Shown one piece after another: positions 25,884 through 34,739 of a stretch of 43,309 bases of DNA (positions are counted from its first letter, which is position 1; each line of letters starts with the position of its first letter). Below the pieces are notes generated by a model, which was not told where the DNA came from, did no database searches, and was given only the letters and a program-made list of their open reading frames with translations. Source of the DNA: Lentimicrobiaceae bacterium (GTDB lineage: Bacteria > Bacteroidota > Bacteroidia > Bacteroidales > JAGNHN01); assembly GCA_018001695.1 (NCBI GenBank), contig JAGNHN010000030.1:1-43309 (forward strand), given 5' to 3'. The translations under genes were made by a program, and so were the position numbers.

Positions 25884-27263
25884 ATGCATATTACGCTGGA
25901 AGAAAGCGGTGGATTGAATGCCCTGCTGAGAATCAAAGTAGAGGAACAGGATTACCGGGAAGAAGTGGATCAGGCTCTCAGGGAACAACGCCGGACACTG
26001 GCATTACCAGGATTCAGAGCGGGAAAAGTACCGCAGGGCATGGTGACCCGCATGATGGGGAAAACTGTGCTGAACAGGACGCTTATGGACAAAGTCTCCA
26101 AGTCGATGACCGAATACATCCGCGAGAATAAACTGCGCGTCCTCGGCCATCCGCTCGGAAGAGAAGAAAATAGCTTCGATTTTGAGTGGGATCAGCAAAA
26201 AGAATTCGAATTTACTTTTGACCTTGGTCTCAGCCCGCAGATCAATATTGATCTGACCAGCCTTCCTGCATTGCCTTACTATCACGTAAAGGTGGAAGAT
26301 AAAGTTGTAGATGACTTCATCATGGGCTACCGTAAGGAATTTGGAAACTTTGTTGAACGAGATTCCATTGTTGACGAAACGGACATGATCGAAGCCAGTT
26401 TCAGACAACTTGATGAACAAGGGAAGATTATTGAATCACTCCCGGAGGTAAGCAGCCGTTTCACCCTGCGTCAGATCAAGGATGAGGAGACGAAGCTCAT
26501 GCTGCAAGGTTTGGCAGTCAATGATGCCCTGACCATCATACCTGAGAAGGCCACCGGGGATGCCAGCAACGCCATCTATCTCATTGGTGCGGCCAAAGAC
26601 GATAACCGTGATACCAGCGCTTCATACCAGATGACCATCACAGGTATTGAGATGCTGGACCCCTTGCCATTGGGAGAAGAGCTCTATCAGAAGGTTTTCC
26701 CTGGCGAAAGCTTTGAAGACGAAGGTGCGTTCAGAGGCGCTGTTGATAAGAAAATGAGTGCCTTCTATGACAATGACATACGTCGGTTCTTCCATTTGCA
26801 GGCGAAAAAAGCCATCCTTTCGAATTCGGACGTTCCATTACCGGAAGTCTTTCTGAAGAGGTGGCTACAATCTGAGATCGAAGCCGAACTGAGCGCAGAA
26901 GACTTTGACAAGGAATTCCAATCATTCCTTTCTTCCATGCGCTGGCAGCTGGTTCAGGACGCCATCGCTGAGCAATATGGCGTGGATGTTTCGACAGATG
27001 ACCTGCGGTCCTATTTTGTGGAAGACATGAAACGCCGCATCGGTATCCATGGGAATGACATAGATCCCGGTTTGGAGCAGCTCATCCTCGAGACAGCTGA
27101 CAAATACCTCCAGAAAGGGGAAAATCTTGAGCAGGCAGAACGGGAGATCATGGTTACGAAACTGACGTCCATCTTTGTACAAGAAATACCTACCCAGCCG
27201 AAGGAAGTCACCCTGGACGAGCTGCAGGAAGCCATTGACAATCTTAATCCGGAGAAATCATGA
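25884..27263 (+). CDS. tig: Trigger factor
   Basis: Ribosome-associated chaperone and peptidyl-prolyl isomerase. The ATG at 25884 gives 459 residues. The N-terminal ribosome-binding domain carries LPGFRAGKVPQGMV near residues 40-54, a divergent form of the family GFRxGKxP signature. A weakly conserved FKBP-like middle and a helical C-terminal domain follow, as in other Bacteroidota trigger factors. The stop codon overlaps the clpP start by 4 bases (ATGA), and clpX follows, the classic tig-clpP-clpX order. Confidence 0.9.
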   Translation: MHITLEESGGLNALLRIKVEEQDYREEVDQALREQRRTLALPGFRAGKVPQGMVTRMMGKTVLNRTLMDKVSKSMTEYIRENKLRVLGHPLGREENSFDFEWDQQKEFEFTFDLGLSPQINIDLTSLPALPYYHVKVEDKVVDDFIMGYRKEFGNFVERDSIVDETDMIEASFRQLDEQGKIIESLPEVSSRFTLRQIKDEETKLMLQGLAVNDALTIIPEKATGDASNAIYLIGAAKDDNRDTSASYQMTITGIEMLDPLPLGEELYQKVFPGESFEDEGAFRGAVDKKMSAFYDNDIRRFFHLQAKKAILSNSDVPLPEVFLKRWLQSEIEAELSAEDFDKEFQSFLSSMRWQLVQDAIAEQYGVDVSTDDLRSYFVEDMKRRIGIHGNDIDPGLEQLILETADKYLQKGENLEQAEREIMVTKLTSIFVQEIPTQPKEVTLDELQEAIDNLNPEKS

Positions 27264-27937
27264 GTCAGCAGGAATTTTTCAAATACGCAACACGGCATAG
27301 GGGAATCAATTCCCTTACTCTGGAAAAGTACATTTCCACTTCCAACAGTTATATCAGTCCGACCATCATCGAAGAACGCCAGTTGAACATTGCCACCATG
27401 GATGTATTCTCCAGGCTGATGATGGATCGCATCATTTTTCTGGGTGTCCCAATCGACGATTATGTCGCCAATATCATCCAGGCTCAGTTGTTGTTTCTGG
27501 ACAGCGTCGATTCTTCCAAGGATATTCAGATTTATCTGAACACGCCGGGCGGTGGTGTCTATGCCGGATTGGGCATCTATGATACCATGCAATATGTGTC
27601 ACCGGATGTCGCGACGATCTGCACAGGCATCGCTGCATCTATGGGTGCTGTGTTGCTTTGTGCAGGCGCCAAGGGCAAACGGTCAGCCCTGAAGCACAGC
27701 CGTATCCTGATCCATCAGCCGATGGGTGGTGCCAGCGGGCAGGCTTCTGATATTGAAATCACAGCACGTGAGATACAGAAACTGAAGACAGAATTGTACG
27801 AGATCATTGCCGAGCATTCCGGTCAGCCTTATAAGAAAATATGGAAGGATGGGGACCGCGATTTCTGGATGACCGCTGAAGAAGCAAAAGAATACGGCAT
27901 GCTGGACGAGGTGCTGGTGCGTTCCAAAAAGAAGTGA
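27260..27937 (+). CDS. clpP: ATP-dependent Clp protease proteolytic subunit
   Basis: Serine peptidase that forms the tetradecameric chamber of the ClpXP protease. The 225-residue protein has catalytic Ser127 in [11 protein letters not shown] and His152 in RILIHQP, with the same 25-residue spacing as in E. coli. Asp in the GDRDFWMT segment lies near residue 200. [16 protein letters not shown] is the oxyanion-side motif. It is about 18 residues longer than E. coli ClpP, with the extra length mainly at the N-terminus. Confidence 0.95.
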   Translation: MSQQEFFKYATRHRGINSLTLEKYISTSNSYISPTIIEERQLNIATMDVFSRLMMDRIIFLGVPIDDYVANIIQAQLLFLDSVDSSKDIQIYLNTPGGGVYAGLGIYDTMQYVSPDVATICTGIAASMGAVLLCAGAKGKRSALKHSRILIHQPMGGASGQASDIEITAREIQKLKTELYEIIAEHSGQPYKKIWKDGDRDFWMTAEEAKEYGMLDEVLVRSKKK

Positions 27938-27947
27938 TCATAAAGTT

Positions 27948-29192
27948 ATGGCCAAGGAAATAGAGCGTTGTTCCTTTTGTGGCAGGTCCAAGCGAGATGT
28001 CAATATGCTCATCGCAGGTCTGAATGCACACATATGTGACCATTGTGTGACCCAGGCGCAGCTTATCATCTCAGAAGAGCTGACCACCAAGACCCAGGAG
28101 TCTTTCTCGATGGGGGAACTGCTCAAACCCGCTGAGATTAAAGCCTACCTCGATGAATATGTGATCGGGCAGGACCAGGCCAAACGGGTACTTTCCGTTG
28201 CCGTTTATAACCACTACAAAAGGATAACCCAGCAGCAGAAAAAAAAGCGCAACGACAAGGATGAGGTTGAGATTGAGAAATCCAATATCATCATTGTTGG
28301 AGAAACCGGAACCGGAAAGACCTTGCTTGCGCGCACCATCGCACGGATGCTACGGGTTCCTTTTTGTATCGCTGATGCCACTGTTTTAACAGAAGCCGGT
28401 TACGTCGGGGAGGATGTGGAGAGCATCCTGTCGCGGCTGCTCCAGGCCTCCGACTACAATGTGGCGGCCGCGGAGCGTGGCATCGTCTTCATTGATGAGA
28501 TTGACAAGATTGCCCGCAAGAGCGACAACCCTTCCATCACCCGTGATGTAAGCGGCGAGGGTGTGCAGCAGGCTTTGCTCAAACTGCTGGAAGGTACGGT
28601 GGTGAATGTGCCTCCACAGGGAGGCCGCAAGCACCCCGAACAGAAAATGATTCAGATCAATACGCAAAACATCCTGTTTATCTCAGGAGGTGCTTTCGAC
28701 GGTATCGAGAAAAAGATTGCCGGAAGACTGAACACCAACATGATAGGCTACGAATTCAGCAAGAAACGTGAGACCATCAACCGTGATAACCTGCTTGAAT
28801 ACATTGCGCCACAGGACCTGAGGAGTTTTGGGCTCATCCCTGAGATTGTCGGCAGATTTCCAGTGGTAACGCATCTCAAGCCGCTCGACCGTGCTTCATT
28901 GCGCAGTATCCTGACAGAGCCCAGAAATGCATTGGTAAAACAGTATATCCGGCTTTTCGAACTGGATGGAATCACACTGAGTTTTGATGAGACTGCACTA
29001 GATTTCATTGTCGATAAAGCCATCGAATTCCGGCTAGGCGCCAGGGGCTTACGTTCTATCCTTGAGGCGATCATGACCGATGCCATGTTTGATCTTCCTT
29101 CACAGAAAGAGATCAAACACTTGAAGGTTGACAGATCTTATGCCCTGAAGAAGCTGGGAAAAGAAGGAGAGAGCCGTTTACGTGTAGCCTGA
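27948..29192 (+). CDS. clpX: ATP-dependent Clp protease ATP-binding subunit ClpX
   Basis: AAA+ unfoldase that feeds substrates to ClpP. The 414-residue protein has the N-terminal zinc-binding C4 domain (Cys8, Cys11, Cys30, Cys33), Walker A GETGTGKT at 118-125, Walker B IVFIDEID, and the pore loop YVGEDV. The segment matching the E. coli IGF loop, which docks on ClpP, reads MIGYE here. It starts 10 bases after clpP in the same operon. Confidence 0.95.
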   Translation: MAKEIERCSFCGRSKRDVNMLIAGLNAHICDHCVTQAQLIISEELTTKTQESFSMGELLKPAEIKAYLDEYVIGQDQAKRVLSVAVYNHYKRITQQQKKKRNDKDEVEIEKSNIIIVGETGTGKTLLARTIARMLRVPFCIADATVLTEAGYVGEDVESILSRLLQASDYNVAAAERGIVFIDEIDKIARKSDNPSITRDVSGEGVQQALLKLLEGTVVNVPPQGGRKHPEQKMIQINTQNILFISGGAFDGIEKKIAGRLNTNMIGYEFSKKRETINRDNLLEYIAPQDLRSFGLIPEIVGRFPVVTHLKPLDRASLRSILTEPRNALVKQYIRLFELDGITLSFDETALDFIVDKAIEFRLGARGLRSILEAIMTDAMFDLPSQKEIKHLKVDRSYALKKLGKEGESRLRVA

Positions 29193-29267
29193 GGCTGAGG
29201 CAAAACAAAAGGATATCCATCTGCGTTCTTTACCCTGGCACATCGTTTGTTGTGCAGATGATTGACC

Positions 29268-29846
29268 ATGCGTAAACTTCTGTTCATACTATTCATCATT
29301 TTGTTAATTCCCTTGCCTGCACAGGAGAAGCAATGGGTGGTGGCCCGACTCGTGGTCGTAGACGGAGACACCATGCCAATGCTGGAATTATCGCAGGTTA
29401 ATGTTTTCGCTCCCATCATTTTCAAGAGTAAAAGGGATGAGATCCGGTTCAACCGGCTGATGCGAAACGTTAAAAAAGTCTATCCCTATGCCAAACTGGC
29501 CGGCGAGAAGTTGAATGAGTACGAAGGCCAGCTACTGGCTGCCCGCAGTGACACTGAACGCAAGCGGCTGATGCGTCAAGCAGAAGATGAACTCAAGGTC
29601 CAATACGGCGATGAGCTCAAAAACCTCACCTTCTCGCAGGGTAAGATACTCCTCAAACTGGTAGACAGAGAGACAGGGCATTCCACTTTTAGCCTGGTTC
29701 AGGAATTGCGGGGGCGCATCATGGCTTTTTTCTGGCAATCCTTCGCCCGCGTATTCGGGTATGATTTAAAGGTGAAGTATGACCCGAAGGGTGCGGACAA
29801 GGATATTGAGAACATCGTACTGATGATTGAAGCAGGGGTGATCTGA
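29268..29846 (+). CDS. DUF4294 family exported protein
   Basis: The 192-residue protein starts with a signal peptide (LLFILFIILLIPLPA, cleavage before QEKQW). The mature part resembles the DUF4294 family of Bacteroidota: VVVDGDTMPMLELSQVNVF, a central charged helix with R-L-M-R-N-V-K-K-V-Y-P-Y-A-K, then LKLVDRETGHSTFSLVQELRG and FFWQSFARVFGYDLK. The family's function is unknown. The ATG at 29268 is preferred to the in-frame TTG two codons earlier. It ends 3 bases from the convergent sugar transferase gene. Confidence 0.85.
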   Translation: MRKLLFILFIILLIPLPAQEKQWVVARLVVVDGDTMPMLELSQVNVFAPIIFKSKRDEIRFNRLMRNVKKVYPYAKLAGEKLNEYEGQLLAARSDTERKRLMRQAEDELKVQYGDELKNLTFSQGKILLKLVDRETGHSTFSLVQELRGRIMAFFWQSFARVFGYDLKVKYDPKGADKDIENIVLMIEAGVI

Positions 29847-29849
29847 GTC

Positions 29850-31268
29850 CTATTTCCCCCTTCCCTGCAGGATAATAATGGCGGTATAGATCAGGATCTT
29901 GAAATCCATGGCCAGCGACATGTTCTCGATATAGAGGATATCGTATTTCAGCCGCTCAATCATTTGATCCACATTGGAGGCATATCCGTACTTCACCTGC
30001 CCCCAGGAGGTGATTCCCGGTTTTACCTTGTGCAGCAGACGGTAATGGGGAGCCCGCTGCACGATCTGCTCAATGAAAAAACGACGCTCAGGCCTGGGAC
30101 CAACCAGGGACATATCTCCCTTTAAAACAGAATAGAACTGCGGAATTTCATCCAAACGCACCTTTCTGAGAAAACGTCCCAGTGGAGTGATGCGGTCATC
30201 GTTGGTAGATGATAGCCTGGGCACGCCATCTGCCTCCGCATTGACATACATCGATCTGAATTTGTACATCCTGAATGGCCTGCCTTTGTACCCGATCCGC
30301 TCCTGTGCATAGATGACAGGCCCCCTGGATGTCATCATAATCCCGATTCCCACGGCAAGATAGACCGGTATCAGCAGGATCATAAAGAAGATGGAAGCCA
30401 CGACGTCGATGGCACGCTTGAGGTACTGCTGCCAGATCGGCATCAGATCAGGAGAGACCTGTATCAGTGGTGCATGAAAAATGGAGCTCATCTTGACCGA
30501 TCCCAGCAGGAAGTCCTTCATATCAGGGATGATCTTGATCACCACATCGGTATCCTCCAGCTTGCCGATGATATTCTCGACCGTCCGGTGCTCAGAAGGT
30601 TCCACGGCGATGATCACTTCTTCGATGCCATGCTCTTCGATGATGCGCTTTAGGTTTTTATAGTTGCCCAGGTAGGGCAGGTATTCTTTGAGTTTATTGT
30701 CATCGGTCTCAACCACATCCACAAAACCCACAAACTTATTACCAGATGGTTTCTCCTGGTTTTCGACATCACGGTAGGCTGAAACCGCCCTGCCGTTGCT
30801 GCCCACGACAATGGTTGGAAATCCGATTTGTTTCTTATGTATTCTCCTGACTGTGCGCGAGGTAAGGATTAGCCTGAAGGTATAGGTAAATCCAAAGTGC
30901 AAGAGGAAGAGGTTAGAAAAAGACAGATAATAGGCCCGGTAACTCGGGATAATGTCGTCAAGCAAGAGGGTAAAGAACAATACCGTAACACCGATCAGAG
31001 TAATAAAGAGGGTCTGGCTAAGCTCTTTCAACCTGGATTTGCGGTAAATTTTACGGTAAGTACCAGTTAAGATATATAGAAGCATCCAGAAAGCGGGTAC
31101 GAGCACGATGCCGTACCAGAAATTGGAATCAGACCAAATGATATCCAGTTGGCGAATAACACCAGAATCAACCGTATACTTGCGATAGATAAAGAAGAGA
31201 CCCCAGGCCAGCATGGCTGAAACCACATCCGCAATCACATATCTGGCTACCTGGCGTTGTTTGTTCAT
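29850..31268 (-). CDS. Polyprenyl-phosphate sugar-1-phosphate transferase (exopolysaccharide initiation)
   Basis: Membrane enzyme that loads the first sugar phosphate onto undecaprenyl phosphate for exopolysaccharide or O-antigen synthesis (WcaJ/WbaP type). The 472-residue protein has about four N-terminal membrane segments (residues 10-130) and a nucleotide-binding-like CoA-binding region (about 145-250). Its C-terminal catalytic domain contains KRAIDVVASI, a long hydrophobic segment, FRMYKFRSM, RLDEIPQFYSVLKGDMSLVGPRPE and KPGITSWGQV. It is the last gene of a three-gene minus-strand operon. The donor sugar cannot be told from sequence. Confidence 0.9.
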   Translation of the reverse strand: MNKQRQVARYVIADVVSAMLAWGLFFIYRKYTVDSGVIRQLDIIWSDSNFWYGIVLVPAFWMLLYILTGTYRKIYRKSRLKELSQTLFITLIGVTVLFFTLLLDDIIPSYRAYYLSFSNLFLLHFGFTYTFRLILTSRTVRRIHKKQIGFPTIVVGSNGRAVSAYRDVENQEKPSGNKFVGFVDVVETDDNKLKEYLPYLGNYKNLKRIIEEHGIEEVIIAVEPSEHRTVENIIGKLEDTDVVIKIIPDMKDFLLGSVKMSSIFHAPLIQVSPDLMPIWQQYLKRAIDVVASIFFMILLIPVYLAVGIGIMMTSRGPVIYAQERIGYKGRPFRMYKFRSMYVNAEADGVPRLSSTNDDRITPLGRFLRKVRLDEIPQFYSVLKGDMSLVGPRPERRFFIEQIVQRAPHYRLLHKVKPGITSWGQVKYGYASNVDQMIERLKYDILYIENMSLAMDFKILIYTAIIILQGRGK

Positions 31269-31281
31269 CGTGTTCTTTTCT

Positions 31282-32148
31282 TTAGTAATGCAAAAGTTTC
31301 AGGTTATCCAGATATATCTCCCCTTTTTCCTTGCCGGTTTCGAGTCCGGCGCTGAGATAGAGGTTGAAGTCAATTACCTGTGATTGCCGGTTGATGGTAG
31401 GCCCCAGGTTTACATATACTTTCTTCCAGGTGGGAGTTGGGTTCAGCACCAGGATCTCAAGCTTTGAGGTACCTCCCAGTGCATTGGAGATCAATCCAAC
31501 CACAAGGGGGGTATCATTCCTGAAGTTCATCTCAAGATAGACTGGGATTGCTCCCTGCGGAAGCTTGTAGGCGTTATTGGAGACGGCTGCGAAGTACGGC
31601 CTGTCCTTATCCAGGATAATGGCTGCAGATGAGGTACCTTCAAAGACCAGTTCCGGGGCATTCGTCTTAAACATGCCTGTATCGCTGGTAGGCGTGCTGG
31701 CAAAAGGAATGCCGGGGTCTTCAAATCCCTCTATGTACTTAAAAATCACATTAGTATTGTAAACAGTAGCGGGCTGCAGGGTATCCACATTTGCTGGAAC
31801 AAGGTCAAGCGTGATCTCTCCCGCTTTAAAAAAAGGATAGTATATACGGGTGCTTGCAATGCCATTGATTTTGATTCCCGGCCGGATGGTTATTTTATTA
31901 CTTCCCTGGCCAAGTACCGGGATGGTTGCCGGCAATTCATATACGCCAACAATTTCCTGATCGAGGTAAACCCATACATCTGTAATATTATGCGAGGCTG
32001 TTCCCTGATCAAAGTTGGTCGTCAGCGTATATTGATCGATATGCAGGTATGCAGGAATATCTTCCGCCGGATCGATAATGGAACAGGAGGAGAAAAATAC
32101 ACTGACAATCAATGCAATAACTTGGCCGAGTTTGATGCCCTGCCTCAT
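31282..32148 (-). CDS. Hypothetical lipoprotein between oxidoreductase and sugar transferase
   Basis: The 288-residue protein has a lipoprotein signal peptide (VIALIVSVFFSSC, Cys22), so it is probably anchored in the envelope. The mature part is Thr/Asn/Pro-rich and beta-rich. The C-terminal half (residues about 150-288) resembles a carbohydrate-binding jelly roll, with a V-P-V-Y-L-E-M-N-F strand, W-K-K-V-Y-V-N-L and the end G-E-I-Y-L-D-N-L-K-L. That is only a shape impression. It starts 66 bases after the upstream gene and ends 13 bases before the transferase. No named family recognised. Confidence 0.7.
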   Translation of the reverse strand: MRQGIKLGQVIALIVSVFFSSCSIIDPAEDIPAYLHIDQYTLTTNFDQGTASHNITDVWVYLDQEIVGVYELPATIPVLGQGSNKITIRPGIKINGIASTRIYYPFFKAGEITLDLVPANVDTLQPATVYNTNVIFKYIEGFEDPGIPFASTPTSDTGMFKTNAPELVFEGTSSAAIILDKDRPYFAAVSNNAYKLPQGAIPVYLEMNFRNDTPLVVGLISNALGGTSKLEILVLNPTPTWKKVYVNLGPTINRQSQVIDFNLYLSAGLETGKEKGEIYLDNLKLLHY

Positions 32149-32214
32149 ATGGCTGGCTTTATTTGGGAATTAGAACTGATAACGGAAGAAAGGGGGAATC
32201 ATTGCCCGCCCGGA

Positions 32215-33201
32215 TCATTTTTCTGCGCCTGGGATGGAAATTTTTTCGAGTATCCTGTGCGCCAGATCAAGGGCTGCATAGCCATCATCGATGGTAACCA
32301 CAGGACTGGTATTTTGCAGGATGGCCTCAGCGAAGGATGCCAGCTCCTGCTGGATCGCATTAATACTTTGTATTTCAGGATATTGAATATATATCTCCTT
32401 GCTTCCCTTCCCATTTGCAAGATCAATGACCATGGCCAGGGGATTCGGGTTAACGGGATCAGGGTCGCTCATGCGAACGATTTCCGTCTTCTTCTCAAGG
32501 AAATCAACAGAGATATAGGCATCACGCTGGAAGAATCTGGACTTCCGCATGTTTTTCAGGGACAGGCGGCTGGCGGTGAGGTTGGCAACACAACCATTGG
32601 CAAATTCAATACGGGCATTCGCGATGTCGGGTGTATCACTGATCACGCATACGCCGCTGGCCTGGATACGCATGACAGGCGCCTTCACCGTTGTCAAAAC
32701 GATGTCCAGGTCATGGATCATCAGGTCCAGTACAACGGGAACATCCGTTCCTCTCGGATTAAACTGGGCCAGGCGGTGTGTTTCGATGAACATGGGATCG
32801 TGGATATGGTCTTTGGCTGCCAGGAAGGCGGGGTTAAACCGCTCCACATGGCCAACCTGCACCTTCACGCTGGCTTCCCTTGCGATCTTCATGAGCTCAA
32901 GTGCCTCGGCCGGTGTTGCTACGACAGGTTTTTCAATAAACACATGCCTGAATTTTCGCAGTGAGCGGCTTGCACAATCAAAATGCGAAATCGTTGGTGT
33001 TACGATATCAACCACATCCACGGCATCAATCAGGGCATCAATAGTCGGGAATGCCTTGATTTTCATTGTATCACTCACTTCCTTCACCTTGGCAGGATCC
33101 GGATCATAGAAACCTACCAGTTCATAGGTATCTACCAATTGGATACATTTAAGGTGGATTTTTCCCAGGTGGCCGGCGCCCAATACTCCTATCTTCAGCA
33201 T
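32215..33201 (-). CDS. Gfo/Idh/MocA-family oxidoreductase
   Basis: NAD(P)-dependent sugar oxidoreductase fold. The 328-residue protein opens with the Rossmann motif KIGVLGAGHLGKIH. It has VDVVDIVTPTISHF and the family motif FIEKPVV with the conserved EKP lysine near residue 93. A C-terminal alpha/beta dimerisation domain follows. It probably acts on a nucleotide sugar or sugar lactone related to the polysaccharide made via the downstream transferase, but the substrate is not readable. It is the first gene of the operon and has its own promoter. Confidence 0.85.
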   Translation of the reverse strand: MLKIGVLGAGHLGKIHLKCIQLVDTYELVGFYDPDPAKVKEVSDTMKIKAFPTIDALIDAVDVVDIVTPTISHFDCASRSLRKFRHVFIEKPVVATPAEALELMKIAREASVKVQVGHVERFNPAFLAAKDHIHDPMFIETHRLAQFNPRGTDVPVVLDLMIHDLDIVLTTVKAPVMRIQASGVCVISDTPDIANARIEFANGCVANLTASRLSLKNMRKSRFFQRDAYISVDFLEKKTEIVRMSDPDPVNPNPLAMVIDLANGKGSKEIYIQYPEIQSINAIQQELASFAEAILQNTSPVVTIDDGYAALDLAHRILEKISIPGAEK

Positions 33202-33217
33202 AGCTGCGGTTTTTTTG

Positions 33218-33247
33218 CAAATGTAAAGTATTTTTGTGCCCTGCCAA
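33218..33247 (-). promoter_or_regulatory. Promoter of the oxidoreductase-lipoprotein-transferase operon
   Basis: On the minus strand TTG (33247-33245), a 19-base spacer and TACATTTG (33225-33218, followed by CA) match the full consensus. The leader to the ATG at 33201 is only about 10 bases. The spacer overlaps the divergent pcm -7 box. Confidence 0.7.
33229..33236 (+). promoter_or_regulatory. -7 element of pcm
   Basis: TATTTTTG is a perfect TAnnTTTG match, 41 bases ahead of the pcm ATG. No clear -33 TTTG is present at the right distance. It lies 3 bases from the -7 box of the divergent operon. Confidence 0.5.
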
Positions 33248-33277
33248 GGTCAGCGGAACCCTCAGACGTCATAAAGC

Positions 33278-33937
33278 ATGCAGCAGAAAGCACTTCAAGA
33301 TACTTACCGGCACAAAGGGCTACGGAAAAAACTGATTGAACAGATCAGGGCGAAGGGGATCAGCGATGAAGCGGTGCTGACGGCCATGATGGATGTTCCC
33401 CGGCATTTCTTTTTCGATTCCGGATTCCTGGAGTTTGCCTATGAGGATAAGCCTTTCCCTATCGGAGCGGGACAGACCATCAGCCAGCCATATACGGTAG
33501 CCTTTCAGACGGCTTTACTGAAGGTCACCCCGGGTATGCAGGTCCTTGAAGTGGGGACAGGATCAGGCTACCAGGCCTGCATTCTGGCACGTATGGGGGC
33601 CAGGGTTTTCACTATTGAAAGGCAAAAGGTTCTGTACCAGCGCACCAGGGAATTCATCCCACAGCTGGGTTATATCATCAAGACTTTTTACGGGGATGGA
33701 TACAAAGGCCTTCCCGCTTTTGCGCCCTTCGACAGGATACTGGTCACGGCCGGTGCACCTTTCATACCTGAACCATTGCTGGCGCAACTCAAGCCTGGCG
33801 GCATACTGGTGATTCCTGTGGGCGACGATGTTCAAAAGATGAAGCGCCTCATACGCGTGTCAGCTCAGGAGTACCAGGAAGAAGATCATGGAAGTTTCCG
33901 TTTCGTCCCGCTGCTGCCAGAAAAGGCCAAAGAATAA
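33278..33937 (+). CDS. pcm: Protein-L-isoaspartate O-methyltransferase
   Basis: SAM-dependent repair enzyme that methylates L-isoaspartyl residues in aged proteins. The 219-residue length is normal. DVPRHFFF and GAGQTISQPYTVAFQT near 49-75 are family signatures; motif I is VLEVGTGSGYQA at about residues 89-100; FDRILVTAGAP and LKPGGILVIPVG follow. It stands alone on the + strand, convergent with the downstream minus-strand pair. Confidence 0.93.
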   Translation: MQQKALQDTYRHKGLRKKLIEQIRAKGISDEAVLTAMMDVPRHFFFDSGFLEFAYEDKPFPIGAGQTISQPYTVAFQTALLKVTPGMQVLEVGTGSGYQACILARMGARVFTIERQKVLYQRTREFIPQLGYIIKTFYGDGYKGLPAFAPFDRILVTAGAPFIPEPLLAQLKPGGILVIPVGDDVQKMKRLIRVSAQEYQEEDHGSFRFVPLLPEKAKE

Positions 33938-33972
33938 TCAGCACAGGAAGCCACCATTCAGCAAGAACAATC

Positions 33973-34728
33973 TTAAGGCAGGATGCTGACTTCCAGTGAC
34001 CTGGCAATCTGTAATGCAGTTGTCAGCGTGTGCAGGTCATCGTATAACCCTCCATCACGACCGGCATGATGGCTGCGACCAATGGCCTGCATACTCACCT
34101 TTGCCCCTTTATTGGCAGGATCCAGCACGGCAGCATAAACCACTGCAGGCTGGCTGCTGGTCTTGTATTCTGCATCCTCAGGATACAGGGTATTTGTCCA
34201 ATGCTTGTTCCAGTCCCACGACTGGTTAATTTCTATCAGCACACGAAATGGCGTCGTTGCAGGTTGATCCAATCTGGAAGTGAGGATGAAGGATGACTTG
34301 GGAGTGGCTCCGCTGTAGGCATCCGGGACAGCCGTTCCCGCATCCGGTACATAATACCCATCTGCAGCTTTAATCCCGCGCTTATGCCCCCAATAAGGCA
34401 AGGCAGCGGGTCTTCTGCGCTCGCCCGGTGCCCATTTCCCAGCGTCATTGGTGCCGTATGCGAAAACGCCCGTGGCGATACTCCTTGCTACAAAGAGAGA
34501 TTGAATATACCGGCCTTCCAGATCTTCCACCCAGACTGCCATCAGCGGATGATTATGCGCAGGTCCTTTATCAAACCGGAGTTGTATTGTCTGACCCTGG
34601 CCCTTCTCAGCCGAGATGACGGGTTCAGGCACTGCATCCTGTCCCCGGTCAGCAGATGTCCGTGAAGAAGAGCATGCATAACTCATGAAGATAAGGGGCA
34701 ATACCAATAGATATGTGTGTGCTTTCAT
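33973..34728 (-). CDS. DUF2271-like lipoprotein downstream of a TonB receptor
   Basis: The 251-residue protein has a lipoprotein signal peptide (YLLVLPLIFMSYAC, Cys19). The mature part contains HPLMAVWVEDLEGRYIQSLFVAR and an NQSWDWNKHWTNTLYP segment. This pattern resembles the DUF2271 family of periplasmic proteins, which I recall near iron or heme uptake genes. A G-R-S-H-H-A-G-R-D-G-G motif lies near the C-terminus. It starts 11 bases after the TonB-dependent receptor, so the two are likely co-expressed. The family assignment is from memory. Confidence 0.6.
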   Translation of the reverse strand: MKAHTYLLVLPLIFMSYACSSSRTSADRGQDAVPEPVISAEKGQGQTIQLRFDKGPAHNHPLMAVWVEDLEGRYIQSLFVARSIATGVFAYGTNDAGKWAPGERRRPAALPYWGHKRGIKAADGYYVPDAGTAVPDAYSGATPKSSFILTSRLDQPATTPFRVLIEINQSWDWNKHWTNTLYPEDAEYKTSSQPAVVYAAVLDPANKGAKVSMQAIGRSHHAGRDGGLYDDLHTLTTALQIARSLEVSILP

Positions 34729-34739
34729 GCCTGCATATT

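Noticed and set aside
31990..32964. Long + strand open frame opposite the Gfo/Idh/MocA gene
   Set aside because: The minus-strand frame has a Rossmann motif, EKP motif and promoter; the + strand translation has no recognisable features.
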